Part shown: piece by piece, positions 46,901-56,519 of the stretch
How the letters are laid out: each line of letters begins with the position of its first letter
Position numbering within the stretch: position 1 is the stretch's first letter
Position numbers and translations under genes: made by a program
Notes under the pieces: model-generated
Told to the model about the DNA's origin: nothing
Seen by the model: only the letters and a program-made list of their open reading frames with translations
Databases searched by the model: none
From: Phlegmacium glaucopus
Taxonomy: Eukaryota > Basidiomycota > Agaricomycetes > Agaricales > Cortinariaceae
Direction of reading: 5' to 3'
NCBI GenBank assembly: GCA_015039465.1
Contig: MU130541.1
Span: 182,837-246,836 of the forward strand
DNA length: 64,000 nucleotides

Positions 46901-49433
46901 GCTTCTGAGCTCTGGTTTCTGATGAAGGGTAAGACTTAGAAGGCATTTTGCCCTCAGCACATCCTTTACAGATATCAGACATCTTAGGAAAGACTATGCC
47001 TTTGGGGGCATTAATGGTAGCATTTGGAAGATGTTTCAGTATGTCTTTGGAAGCGTGTCCAAAACATTTATGAAGAACATCATAGTCCAATGAATTAACA
47101 ATGGACTTGGTCATCAGATTGTTAGCGGATGCAACGCTGCAATGTAACCAATAAATGGTTTGGCCAGGCAAATGCAGGTACAGCACCATAGTAGGCGTTT
47201 TATCGCCAGGTGCTTTCCAAAAGCAGATATTATGCTTAGTCCCGGTCATTGAATAACCCTGCTGTAACAGACTTCCCAATGACAAGAGTCTGCAGGTTAT
47301 ACCAGGAACATGGTAGACAGGGTATAAGCGTGTAGTAATGCTAGAGGTTCCTCCAGTACGTGAAGGTACTTTGTGATTAACAAAGACTGCGCCTTGACCT
47401 TTAATGGTAAGTTCAGCGCCCTTCTTAGCAGTGGCCACAGAAGTGACTTCGCTTATTTCACTATATTGTGTGAAATCGCTTATATGGGGTGTAAAGCTAA
47501 TTGAAGCTCCACTGTCTCCCATGAAATTGCTGTTTCCTGATGACATACTCTTACATTTCGCACAATCAGCAGCATGTTGATTGAATTTATCTACGCTACT
47601 ATACAAATGTTTGTACGCTAACCGAAGTAAGCGCTGTGAATCATTGTAAGCGTTGCTGCTATTTGATGTGGAAAAAGGTACTTGCCTTGTTGGCTCGAAA
47701 TGATCATAGCATGGAGCATTGTTTGGATCTCCAGCTTGATCGTCAAGCCCAGCCACGAAGGCTACTTCTCTGTCAAGCAAATAGTCGGATTCTCCATCCG
47801 AGAGCTCAGCGTTAAGACTCGCTGCTCTGGGATAGTGTATCCTTGGTGCTATTTCATCTAGGTGGAGTGAGTAATAGATACGGTATGCATCTAAAAACCT
47901 CCTACCAGTTTCAGAGCCCCAGTCAAGCCGTTCATCTGGCTCTGAGACAGTTTCTTGATGAGCGAGTGGGACGCTCATGATGACTGCCTTGCACTGGGAG
48001 CGCTGTGCACCTTTGCGAGTACGATGATCTTGTCTCAGTATAATTCTAGTCACCCAGAGAATGTTGAAAACCAGACCTCTTTTTCCCTTATGATTTTTAG
48101 GGAAAATTTCATCGATGCTGGCTTTCGCCCTGAAAGCATCGTGTTCCTCAACTATTGCTTCTAAGCATTGTTGAGGGAGGTTTTTCTGGAAGTGATTATA
48201 TGCAAAGGGTAAGTGACCAAGCTCAATCGCAGTGAATGGGAATTCACTCACCGTAGTTGAAGTAGATGCTGCTGTAGCATCGACTTCTGCCTTTAAGGCG
48301 TCACGATAGGCTGTGGATGCCACCACAAACTCCAAGTGTTTGTGAAGGGACTCCAGCGCTTTCAGGTTCAGGGGATTTTTAGTCACCCCAATCCTGTCAG
48401 CTAGCGCACGGGTCTCTCCAATCACTGGGAAGTGACAGGCATTCAGGTCGACTGGTAGGCCTGTAAAGGCCGTCCCGGCTATTCTGGGCTTACTCACATA
48501 AGTGATGCCTTGTGAGCCGAAGGAAGCCACCGTAGATGACGATGGTCCAGCTCTTGAGGGCTGGATAGTGACCATAGGTCGCTGTTCTACCTCTTCTATC
48601 CTTGCGGATAGGGACATAGAAGCCATATGGCTGTGGGCTTGGTAGCGCTCGCGCGCTGCTTTGACCTTCTTCCCAGCACGTTTGTGCTTTTTCTTGGGTT
48701 CGTCAGTCTCCTGTGGTGCTTTATTGACAGGCTTAGCAGGTGGTTGCTGTTGCTGTTTAAAAGCAGGAGACTTACCCTTTCGCTTAACAGCTGAAAGCTT
48801 GTTGGCTTCGGCAGCGGATGAGGTAGGCTTGGTAGCCCTTTCGAACTCACTCACTACAGCAGCCCTTACCGCTTGTACAGTCAGCGATTCAAAGGGTGTG
48901 CTTAGGAGTATATGGGCTGCGGCAGCATCCCATTTGTGGGGAATGGCGTTGAGGACAATCAATGCCCTGATAGGCTCAGCAAGGTCTGCCTTGTTCGACT
49001 TCAGTCGTTCGAGGAGACCTACCAGTTGGTCGATCTCTCTGGCAGGAGTATTGCCGGAGAGTCGGAAACCAACAGCCTGCCAGAAATCGGCATGTATGAC
49101 TGAAGACCCAGTCTTGGAATAGGCGTCTCTCAACGTCTTCCAAGCTGTTGAGCTAAAGCTCGTGTCCTTGATATGGACACAGCAGCTGTCAGCGATTCGG
49201 AGATGAATTATCCCCAACGCTTGTTGGTCTTTTATAGTCCACTCCAACAGAATGGGTGCATTCGCCGCTTTTTCAGCAGCACTAGCACCTTCTGGGAGTT
49301 TGGGATAAGGGATCCCAGCAGAGGGATACAACCAGAGCCCTTGGGAGCGCAGATAGTTTGTCATCTGCTCAGCCCATTTAGGGTAGTTGGAACCATCGAG
49401 AAGAGAAACGAGGCGGTCGATTTGTCCAGACAT
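43971..49433 (-). CDS. Copia Gag-Pol polyprotein, 1820 aa, uninterrupted
   Basis: One open frame holds all parts in copia order. The N-terminal Gag-like domain starts MSGQIDRLVSLLDGSNYPKW, as in UBN2-type Gag. The protease DSGAS is near residue 640. The GAG-pre-integrase HKCFGHAS and CKGCAEGK is followed by the integrase core with HTDLKSF (about 850), FMSDAGGEY and the NGRAEHFNRT glutamate. The reverse transcriptase has VDVKTAFLYGKLDEEIYMAQ and YVDDALFF (about 1503), and RNase H has TDSDWAADP (about 1669). No CCHC zinc knuckle is seen in Gag; a Lys/Arg-rich stretch (KKKHKRAGKKVKAARERYQ) may bind RNA instead. Gag and Pol are fused without a frameshift. It would be translated as one polyprotein and cleaved. 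Confidence 0.95.
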   Translation of the reverse strand: MSGQIDRLVSLLDGSNYPKWAEQMTNYLRSQGLWLYPSAGIPYPKLPEGASAAEKAANAPILLEWTIKDQQALGIIHLRIADSCCVHIKDTSFSSTAWKTLRDAYSKTGSSVIHADFWQAVGFRLSGNTPAREIDQLVGLLERLKSNKADLAEPIRALIVLNAIPHKWDAAAAHILLSTPFESLTVQAVRAAVVSEFERATKPTSSAAEANKLSAVKRKGKSPAFKQQQQPPAKPVNKAPQETDEPKKKHKRAGKKVKAARERYQAHSHMASMSLSARIEEVEQRPMVTIQPSRAGPSSSTVASFGSQGITYVSKPRIAGTAFTGLPVDLNACHFPVIGETRALADRIGVTKNPLNLKALESLHKHLEFVVASTAYRDALKAEVDATAASTSTTVSEFPFTAIELGHLPFAYNHFQKNLPQQCLEAIVEEHDAFRAKASIDEIFPKNHKGKRGLVFNILWVTRIILRQDHRTRKGAQRSQCKAVIMSVPLAHQETVSEPDERLDWGSETGRRFLDAYRIYYSLHLDEIAPRIHYPRAASLNAELSDGESDYLLDREVAFVAGLDDQAGDPNNAPCYDHFEPTRQVPFSTSNSSNAYNDSQRLLRLAYKHLYSSVDKFNQHAADCAKCKSMSSGNSNFMGDSGASISFTPHISDFTQYSEISEVTSVATAKKGAELTIKGQGAVFVNHKVPSRTGGTSSITTRLYPVYHVPGITCRLLSLGSLLQQGYSMTGTKHNICFWKAPGDKTPTMVLYLHLPGQTIYWLHCSVASANNLMTKSIVNSLDYDVLHKCFGHASKDILKHLPNATINAPKGIVFPKMSDICKGCAEGKMPSKSYPSSETRAQKPFEKVHTDLKSFPVESYHKYKYFVSFYDDYTSYGWIMLLRAKSDTITALTQFIAMVKTQFGVTIKLFMSDAGGEYKSIVILNELKDLGIKMFQSVPHTPQQNGRAEHFNRTIMDKAQSMRFDTCLPQSWWEFSVMHTIHLYNRTPMARLKWCTPFEILYGNKPDVSLFRVFGCGAYVFVPPERRVNKLSPKSEYMVYLGFSEGTKGFLFMRESNALFTATTALFDEKAFPRCPDSQKRLANDPLEGPEVVSSDDDNDHESNIPHEDDDQDNDFYVPDFRPSKPSEPEESSDEDSDAEQEEFRRRKAAHQDKMECLMSPRQSTVPLPPQTPPSRTGSLPQTPGCTGGQCCGPAPLVPPQSSPQPASGSTPQQEIAPRRSGRHRQPATRPDSAYGDRTPLQTERLPSRDWQDLVNNPDSQGPSASHSYASKDTLDRLSQEGGVAFINLLLAKAVTPSGSSLQKPVREWQYSDILRMNPQNQEEWKRVCVEELESLRHHNVFELVDLPKGRKIIKNRWVFDIKTDGRKKARLVAKGFSQVEGIDFNEVFSPVIHFETVQLMLALAALNDWHISAVDVKTAFLYGKLDEEIYMAQPEGFKTKGQETKVWRLRRALYGLKQASLSWWRWLESSMKKMGYKRLFADAGIFIYNDGKEVLIVIVYVDDALFFGKNVTFVITKKKQFMKTWECRDLGDATEFLRMRIRRKNTDIYLDQVDYLDMVLKRFRLENAKSAPTPLPTGWQPSENTEKPDYKRTSLYQSIIGSLLYIMLGTCPDICYAVTKLAQFTSNPSEEHLNKAKYICRYLVGTRNYALVYKGKNGNGIHAFTDSDWAADPIKCRSVTGYFFKLADGIFSWTSRAQKTIALSSTEAEYMAISDCSRQAMWLKNLFTELGFPLSAIPIYGDNQGSIFMASNPVQEGRIKHIDVRYHFIRQCVEDKHVELSFVEGAENTADMFTKNLGHIKFLKFRNQLGLEFYSTQS

Positions 49434-49646
49434 GATAATGGTTTGGTTTCTAAAAGAAACACCTCATCAGTCTTGGTTGCTAATGAAAGCAAACAACATT
49501 AATCAGGTTGGTCTTATCGCCGTTAGCGACAGTGTCCAGAGGGTACAGCAGCTACCTGGTGCTTATGCTTGTGAAAGCAAACAGCATAGGTTTAAGCTAT
49601 TCTGTAAGACAACCGTGGTCGCTGCTAAGCGTTACCACTGCTATCG

Positions 49647-49658
49647 GGGCCCATAACC
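49647..49658 (-). other. Primer-binding site matching the initiator tRNA-Met anticodon arm
   Basis: On the element's sense strand the 12 bases next to the 5' LTR read GGTTATGGGCCC. The plus strand, GGGCCCATAACC, equals the anticodon-arm sequence of eukaryotic initiator tRNA-Met. Drosophila copia primes from the same kind of internal tRNA fragment. Confidence 0.75.
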
Positions 49659-49997
49659 TGTTGCGCAGCAAACAAGTTGCTTATATGTGCAGAGCTGGTC
49701 GTGGTTATCTTACTAGCTTACCTTTGAGTATGTAGAGTGTGCTACTAACTAGGTACTTAGATGTATATCCAAGTGAAGTATATTAGCGGTGTATCTACTG
49801 CTTATATACTGTTTGTAGATGGTCTGTGCACACTATAAGCACAGCCCCTAGAAGCTACCTGGGGTAGCATGTGCGTGATAAGGATCGCACATGTGTGATG
49901 GCTATCACACGTTGGTCCGGTGGTACGGACATCTACACTACGAGTATCTACTTGTATCTAATCTAATCTAGTAGATAAGATAACTACTCATTTAACA
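49659..49997 (-). repeat. 5' LTR of the copia element (right on the plus strand)
   Basis: 339 bp, differing from the 3' LTR by four substitutions (about 1.2%). Confidence 0.95.
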
Positions 49998-50192
49998 TAT
50001 ATACTGTTTGTAGATGGTCTGTGCACACTATAAGCACAGCCCCTAGAAGCTACCTGGGGTAGCATGTGCGTGATAAGGATTGCACATGTGTGATGGCTAT
50101 CACACGTTGGTCCGGTGGTACAGACATCTACACTACGAGTATCTACTTGTATCTAATCTAATCTAGTAGATAAGATAACTACTCGTTTAACA
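49998..50192 (-). repeat. Tandem partial LTR, 195 bp
   Basis: This equals the segment 43556-43750 of the left LTR and abuts the complete right LTR. The target duplication lies outside it. Confidence 0.9.
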
Positions 50193-50197
50193 TGGCT

Positions 50198-50722
50198 AGT
50201 CTTGGGCTAGTCTATACGACCTTCCAAATGCAGACAGAGACGGACAAACGGACCGGCCTTCTCTTGCTTAGGTAAGCTATCACTTCTCTTTCTCCAACTC
50301 GGTTCACCCGGCTGACTCCTACGCCCATTCCTTACGACGCGCACCGAAAGTCCAATTAGACTTTTCGTTGGCTTATTCCACAACTAGGTACTCAGCCATT
50401 CTCGTAAATCTTGCTCATCGAATTCGTACCAAAACTTCCTATAGAAACGATTGAAAACAACAATTTCTATACAAAACTCGTACTAGTCGGCTGTTCTTGA
50501 GAGAGAAAGCGGATCCCTAATCGTCTTCGCAAGTTCATTGTTAACCTTAAGCCTGCTCCTGTTCGATTCGCTCAGCTCAAAACCCCCTTTTTTGTCCAGA
50601 CTCCGAAATATAACATCGATCTCGAGAAATATGAATGCCATCGCTCTCGCATCCTCATCCGCGTCAGCACCGACGATCGATATTTCTCCCGCCATCCTCA
50701 ACTGTCACAGACAAACGGTTAA
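50198..50722. other. Intergenic region
   Basis: No firm gene. A plus-strand ORF at 50538-50726 (with an internal start MNAIALASSSASAPTIDISP) may be an upstream exon of the Cys-rich gene, but no phase-matching splice was found. Confidence 0.35.
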
Positions 50723-50961
50723 ATGATGAAAATTCCGCTGGACTTGACACAAAATGACTGCCCCACTAGACGCTCCCGGCGTCGTGCCTTCTTTTTAACA
50801 GCAGACAACGTCGATCGAGAAGAGTTTGGACCTGGGTGTGGTAGACCCCTTTGCCGAAGTTGTTGCTTTGAGAATAGCCAGAAGTACGTGAAATTCGATC
50901 TAATTTCCTTCCTTCACCTAGTAACACCACGACGTGTCTCGATTGTTACGAATCCTGTTAA
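50723..50961 (+). CDS. Small Cys-rich zinc-finger-like protein, 66 aa
   Basis: A start at MMKIPLDLTQNDCPTRRSRR leads to TADNVDREEFGPGCGRPLCR and SCCFEN. A 38-base intron (50884-50921) gives NNTTTCLDCYESC and a stop at 50959. The spacing C-x4-C-x2-C with a later C-x2-C resembles a small zinc-binding domain. The product is not recognised, and the true N-terminus may lie further upstream. Confidence 0.5.
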
Positions 50962-52921
50962 ATTCTTTACCATCGCTTTCATACCCTATCGCCGTTGGGT
51001 CTTACATCTAACTAACTAATGGCCGACACCTCTCGCAATACAACTTAGCTTCAGAAAGGGTTACGCATCATTTCGTAGTACTAGTTCATACGTACACAAT
51101 GCTCGCGACTAACTTATAGTTGAAGGTTGCGCCTGTAATATTGTTACCTGTCATTTCAATATGATGCTAGAGAATATGATTATGCCGCTTAACATTATTT
51201 CATCGCTGGTCTGATGTTTAAAATATTATGACGCGAGTACGAGAGAGAGAAAGACAATCTGGAGTGGCCGTCGCATATACCATTTTCGAAACCTTGCCGC
51301 AAGGTTCTCAGACTCAATGCTAGCTCCTAGGCGGACTGATCGCACTTTTTCCTTTCATTCAATGGATATAATAGCCCATGGGTAGTCTTTCCCTTTGCTG
51401 GACCTTGAGCCTTATTTCCTTAGCTTTTAGAGATGCTTTCTTACCTTGAACACACTGACCTGCTCTATTTTACGGCTCAGTGTTAAATAGGAAAACGGTG
51501 AATATAATTCATTTACTTTTGACAATTACTTTTGACAAGCGGCGTCGTGCTCCTGGGCCTTGGTTCGTACCAAAACTAGCGTCGAGGTGAGAGCTACCTC
51601 CAGAACCATCATCCTCGATCCTAATACCTAGCAAGCTGCGAACCGCCCGCCGCCGCTTCTTCTCCCATCTCCCTCCTTTCGTGATTATCATTTCCAAGCG
51701 AAGCAGCCGAAGATGTAGATGCAAAAACAGACATAAATGCCACATCCCCGAGAGTCCTCGTACTTTGCGCAGATCCTCCAACTTGCTATCCTCATGCGTG
51801 GGGGCTTTCGGTTCTCTGGGATATCAATCGTATCGGGCAGAGGTATAAACGAGGTCGTTGTTGTTGGCACTGCCGTTGCGATTCGTTATCGGAGCTTTGT
51901 CGGTGTCCATAGCGTTCGTCCTCGAGCGCGTTGAAGGTGATGTCACAGACGTAAGATCATTATGATAACCCAAAGCGACCTTCTTCCCATGCTCATCGTA
52001 ATATTTTGCAATTGATTCCTATTCCTGTGGAGGCTGCTGCACTTTTTCTTGTTGATTTTGATGCTACGGTTGGTATTGGCGGCCCTTTACTTTGTCCTTG
52101 GCACCAGCGTTGAAATTTGAGTCATCGCCTTCATCAAACACAACTGCCACTAGAAGTACCCTCTCCCTCGTCCAAATCCCTCGTTTTTCGTCAATCAGTG
52201 GACCTAGGTCGATCTCGGCATTACTACCATTCGTATTCGGATTCGCATTCGGAGAAGAACTGAGAGCTTGAGACTGAGAATTAAGTGTAAGCATAAGTGA
52301 AAAAAAATAGTGAAAATAAATAGTGAAAAAAAAAACCAAGCCGATAATGATAGAGATAATTAGAAGAGAAAAAAAAAACTTACCCCATCCTCCGCCACTA
52401 ACATACCCATCTACGAACCGCACCATTGTCGTGAATGTAGACGAGAAGGCATGTAAGATGTTCATCATTTGGTACCTGAGATAGATAACATCGATTGAGT
52501 CGTTAATGATGCATGGATGATGGATGATTGATCTTGTGGAAGAATCTGTGTTAGGGAAGTTGAGTTAGTATCAACAAACGAAAAAGGAATACTCACCTTC
52601 TTCGATAGCTGTAACCGATACGAGTTATATCGCTGAAAAAAGCCTTCAAATTGAGACCTGAATAAATAAGATATAGTGAGTATGTGAGTATGCTAATAAC
52701 GATGACGAAAGAACAAACAAGAAAAGGTCATCCCCAAATCCGTAAATGGCATGTGCGCGCTTATTTGTGGAGATAAGAAGCATGGAGTCTTGGACGTCCG
52801 CGGCAACTCTTTGACCCGAACCACCATCTACACATAATCGCCTTCGACAGCAGGTTGTCCTCGCCAACAAGAAAGATCCCCATTTCCACCTTTACTTTGA
52901 ACCTCCCATTGATCCCTCACG
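50962..52921. other. Gene-poor stretch, possible minus-strand gene fragments
   Basis: No confident gene. A minus-strand ORF at 52064-52468 starts MMNILHAFSSTFTTMVRFVD and ends with a charged segment including DLGPLIDEKRGIWTRERVLL. Its middle is a T-rich run that looks like an intron (GTAAG donor, CTCAG acceptor) but the phases do not fit. The reading at 51509-51781 lacks recognisable features. The 67-bp dispersed repeat starts at 51101. Confidence 0.35.
51101..51167. repeat. Dispersed repeat, copy A (partner at 55924)
   Basis: Starts GCTCGCGACTAACTTATAGT and runs through CATTTCAATATGATG. It differs from copy B at three or four positions. Confidence 0.8.
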
Positions 52922-53592
52922 ATGACCACCCCAAGCTGCCTCGTGTGTGGTACTCCTACCACAAAGTTATGTTCGAGCTGCAAAAGTGCTTCTTATTGTG
53001 ACAAAGAGCATCAGAAAAAGGTGGGATCTAGAATGTTATACCCAATGCCACCAATTGTTTGTACCCAACTCCTTTCTCTCTTCCCTCTCTGTTTCGCTTG
53101 CAGGACTGGCGATCGCACAAAGAGTACTGCCTCAAGGTCAAGGCGGCTGGTGCCAACACCTTTGACGCCATCCTCTTCGCCGTGAATGAAACCAAGCCTC
53201 GTCTTGTTAAGATTCCTTGGGAGTTGGTTCTCGGGGACGAATACGAGCCGGGCCAATACCAGAAGCTCGACACAGACATATGGTTCAAGCACACGAATAA
53301 GGCAGTGAAAGCCCTGTACTTTGACCGGTGGGGGATCAATGGGCCGGAGCTTGGGCGTGGCCTCTGCTTCCAGTACGACGACAACTTTTCTATGAATCGA
53401 TTGCCTTTAAACCGTTGCGTCGTGAATGTTACGGAAGGAAGGGCAGGGCACCAGTGGTGTGGAAATATCCTGGCGTTGAGAATGAAAAGCTTACACTCAT
53501 ATGACTACTACAAGAATGTGAATATGCAAGAGGATTTAAAGCCGTTGGTGAAGTATTTCGAAGAGTATAACAAAGTAATGCCTGTATACTAG
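52922..53592 (+). CDS. MYND-type zinc-finger protein, 195 aa
   Basis: Two exons, 52922-53020 and 53104-53592, are split inside the zinc finger. The N-terminal MYND domain is complete: CLVCGTPTTKLCSSC, then SASYCDKEHQKK and, after the intron, DWRSHKEYC. The spacing of Cys and His is canonical for two zinc ions. MYND domains bind proline-rich peptides. The rest (NTFDAILFAVNETKPRLVKI and GHQWCGNILALRMKS) is a globular domain common to Agaricomycete MYND proteins of unknown function. No SET or other catalytic domain is present. The stop is at 53590-53592. Confidence 0.85.
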
Positions 53593-54259
53593 CGTCGTCG
53601 TGGGAAGGAGAGTATTAGTAGTAGTGGGTGCTGCATAGTATATATTGCAAATTATGGCGTAAACGAGGAGTCTGTGAGGGGAATTGCGACTCCTTAGATA
53701 CGTACGTCAACTTTATCCTGGCTTTCGCAAACGGCCTAAATTAGCAAGCTGAGAAGGCAAATGGGTAGGCGGCGAGGTGGACCAGGATGGCCGGGGTGTT
53801 TTCGGTAAAAGGAGGCATCGTTGGGAATGGGGTTCTGCTGGCGTACGCAGTGAGTCCACTGGTTGCTAGCGAACGCCGAAATTCGTAATTGACACTGGCT
53901 TCTTGTTTGCATCTGTGTGTGTCAACAACCCTAACTTGACCACAAAACCGTTTTGAAAACCGAATTGCCTCATGAACTTGTCATAAACGGCTACTCTGAC
54001 TTCCCCTATTCTTATTATATTCTGGTTTTGCGCAGATTTCATGTTGAATTATACAGTCTGCCAAATGCAACATACAACAATGGACTCTGCGTGGATTCTG
54101 CGTCATGCGTGTTGGTTGATTCTGATTCCGACTCCGACTCATGCTGTAAGGCAGTGCTGGAATAGACAGCAGCTGCGTGGCCATCAGGCACCAAGAAGTC
54201 ACTCTTTTTCCCAACCTTCATATATATATATCCTATCGATCCAAGTAAACCCGTTACAA
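53593..54259. other. Intergenic region
   Basis: No gene is supported. A long upstream extension of the next ORF (from 54041) is in frame but looks non-coding. A (TA)n TATA-like tract lies at 54221-54231. Confidence 0.4.
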
Positions 54260-55510
54260 ATGGCTCCGGACTGGGGTTTGGCTCAAGTCGTGATTGCTCT
54301 AGCTATCCTTCCTCTCGTCGTTCCAGGCTTTGTGAAAACCGTTGGCATCGCAGTACGCCAGACCCGGCTAACGATATGGAAGAAGGACGGTCAATGCGAT
54401 TATCTCACATGGGAACATGTAGCTCAACGTCCAAGGCACCCCATTCATACCTGCATGAGACCTAACACTTATTGTGCGGATGAGCCACGTCATGCACCCG
54501 GTGAATCTTGCTGGAGAAGGAGCTTCGATGGATATTTCAACACGACGAAGTATAGGGGAACAATAACAAAACCATCAAAACTGCCCATACACCAGTCATT
54601 CCTCTGCGTTGACAAAAAGTTAATCGAGGCATTTATTCTTTCGACACTGGCAAATTGCGATGATGGCTATTTTGCTAGGGATGGTCGCATGCTGCCCCAA
54701 GAATTTAATTTGCTCAATCTCGCTATAACGGCAGAACGTCATGAAGAATCTGGGGAAGTTCTTGTGCATGTCCTGTTCAAGGACTCGGGACCTCCTAACC
54801 CCCATCGAAACCTAACACCTCACGAGATTGATTGTCTCCTTGGAGGTTATCCTCCTTATTATCGAGAATATTTGGAGTGCTATAACCACATCATTCCCTC
54901 TCCAATCCAAAGTGCCACCGACATCTATCGTGGAGGGTGGATTATTGGGGTGGGTTTAACCTCCGAACGCCTACACCATCCACTCCCAGTTTTTGTCAAC
55001 ACCGACTGGAAGAATATGGTAGCGCAACCAACACTTTGGAAAGCAGGGGATCGAGGACCTACTGTTTTTTGGAGACCTTTGTATCGAGTTCTGGCCATCG
55101 TGGAAAATAACATTAAACAATTATACACGGACGAGCGAAACGCACGTAATATCCAAGCAACAATTGATGGACTCAAATATATGATTCGCAATATAACTGA
55201 GAGCGGTGTTCATACCGAACTTCGGAATAGCGATGTCTATCATTACGAGAGAAGGAATAGAGAGCTGAGTGCAGAGGAATGTATTACAGCCATGGCCATC
55301 TTCAACGAGAGTCCTCATATGGATGACGAACGCCTCGAGAAGCTGAAAGAAGAGCTTACACCGATGTTGCTGGAAGTGTTGAATGCTGCGCTACGTGGTG
55401 CGATTTCCTGTGTGTCGTATATTAAAAATGGCGGCAGGGATTTCGACACATTGTTGCCGAAGACTTTGATCGATGCAAAAAGAGTATTTCTTACAGGATG
55501 CCAGGAATAG
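54260..55510 (+). CDS. Membrane-anchored protein of unknown function, 416 aa
   Basis: A single-exon gene. The ATG at 54260 was chosen because a TATA-like tract lies just upstream and because MAPDWGLAQVVIALAILPLV starts a hydrophobic anchor. An upstream in-frame ATG at 54041 would precede that tract. The N-terminal segment (about residues 6-25) is a signal anchor or uncleaved signal peptide. The body is soluble, with LTPHEIDCLLGGYPPYYREY and DIYRGGWIIGVGL motifs that recur in unnamed fungal proteins. It is rich in Arg, Glu and Tyr. No catalytic motif is recognised. The lack of introns is unusual in this window. Confidence 0.75.
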   Translation: MAPDWGLAQVVIALAILPLVVPGFVKTVGIAVRQTRLTIWKKDGQCDYLTWEHVAQRPRHPIHTCMRPNTYCADEPRHAPGESCWRRSFDGYFNTTKYRGTITKPSKLPIHQSFLCVDKKLIEAFILSTLANCDDGYFARDGRMLPQEFNLLNLAITAERHEESGEVLVHVLFKDSGPPNPHRNLTPHEIDCLLGGYPPYYREYLECYNHIIPSPIQSATDIYRGGWIIGVGLTSERLHHPLPVFVNTDWKNMVAQPTLWKAGDRGPTVFWRPLYRVLAIVENNIKQLYTDERNARNIQATIDGLKYMIRNITESGVHTELRNSDVYHYERRNRELSAEECITAMAIFNESPHMDDERLEKLKEELTPMLLEVLNAALRGAISCVSYIKNGGRDFDTLLPKTLIDAKRVFLTGCQE

Positions 55511-56519
55511 TGCGATGCTGGAACCTGCGAGGAAGACGGCATTGTGACAGATCTGCGAGACGTTGCTTCATCGATGATTTTCGAGTATGTGCTGTCTAAT
55601 CGATACATTCTCCGACGCTCCGCGAGCGTCAATTTATCTCAGAAATTTGTAATTAATTCTTCATCGTTTCTCACCACGCAAATTTCGATGGATTTGTCTC
55701 GTAGATTAGGTGTACCGCATTTACTCTGATCCCTACAAAATCGTATCTCATCCCATCCCGTGTATCCCAAGCCATTCCAAGGACCCTAGGATGACGATAC
55801 CCCCCCATGACCCTAAGTGTATGTCAAATGAAACTCAAATTTGAGGCCACAATTGCTTCAAGTGATCCTAACTTCTAAATATTACTTCTGCCCGAATCAC
55901 GCATGGCACCAATGCAGTTTCGGGCTCGCGACTAACTTATAGTTGAAGGCTGCGCCTGCAATATTGTTACCCGTCATTTCAATATGATGTAGGAGAAGCT
56001 ACTTATTCCGTTCCACATGCCAAATATTTCGGTCCTTGTGCGTTTCCCAAGGCGGCAATTACGCGTACGAGTCTTGTTGACCCTTCCTCCAAATAAGGTA
56101 TGTTTCTGACCAAATAGGTATTCCTCGGTCCTCTCTTTGGCAATAAAGTTAGTATATTTAGATGGAAACACCCATAGCGCCAATGACATTCCACCTAAAA
56201 ATATTACATGGAGCCATGCTTACCATTATTGGCATTATTCCCGGTAAAGCAGTCTTCAAGCTGTGATATGGTATACCCGACGTTGCCAATTTTGCTTTTG
56301 GATTTTTACCGCCCCCGGGCCAGGAAGAGCCATATCAAACTTGGATCATTGAATCCACACAAAATCCATGTATAGTATCAACGATAAATACAACACCAAT
56401 TCAAAGATACTCTAAATAAAACCCTTTAAATACGAGCTAGCGTTTTGGTTTAAGATCCGGGGCTGAGGAAGATAATCAACATGTCAGCTGTCAATGCAAC
56501 AACAATACAAACGGTGGAC
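55511..56519. other. Intergenic region
   Basis: No gene is supported. It contains dispersed repeat copy B and the downstream flank of the peroxidase. Confidence 0.4.
55924..55990. repeat. Dispersed repeat, copy B (partner at 51101)
   Basis: GCTCGCGACTAACTTATAGT through CATTTCAATATGATG, same orientation as copy A. Confidence 0.8.

Larger units (their letters stand above)
43407..50197 (-). mobile_element. Full-length Ty1/copia LTR retrotransposon with TGGCT target duplication
   Basis: The element spans 43412-50192. The same 5 bases, TGGCT, flank it at 43407-43411 and 50193-50197. Two 339-bp LTRs bound an internal region with a single minus-strand polyprotein gene. A third, partial LTR copy sits at the right end, inside the target duplication. 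A purine-rich tract (minus-strand AAGGGGGTG) adjoins the left LTR. All parts needed for transposition appear present. It inserted 198 bp downstream of the vWA gene's stop codon. Confidence 0.95.

Noticed and set aside
52064..52468. Minus-strand 134-codon ORF
   Set aside because: Its middle is a T-rich intron-like run and the splice phases do not fit; kept only as a note in the region entry.
54041..54259. Upstream extension of the 416-aa ORF
   Set aside because: It crosses the TATA-like tract and has no coding character; the inner ATG gives a proper membrane anchor.
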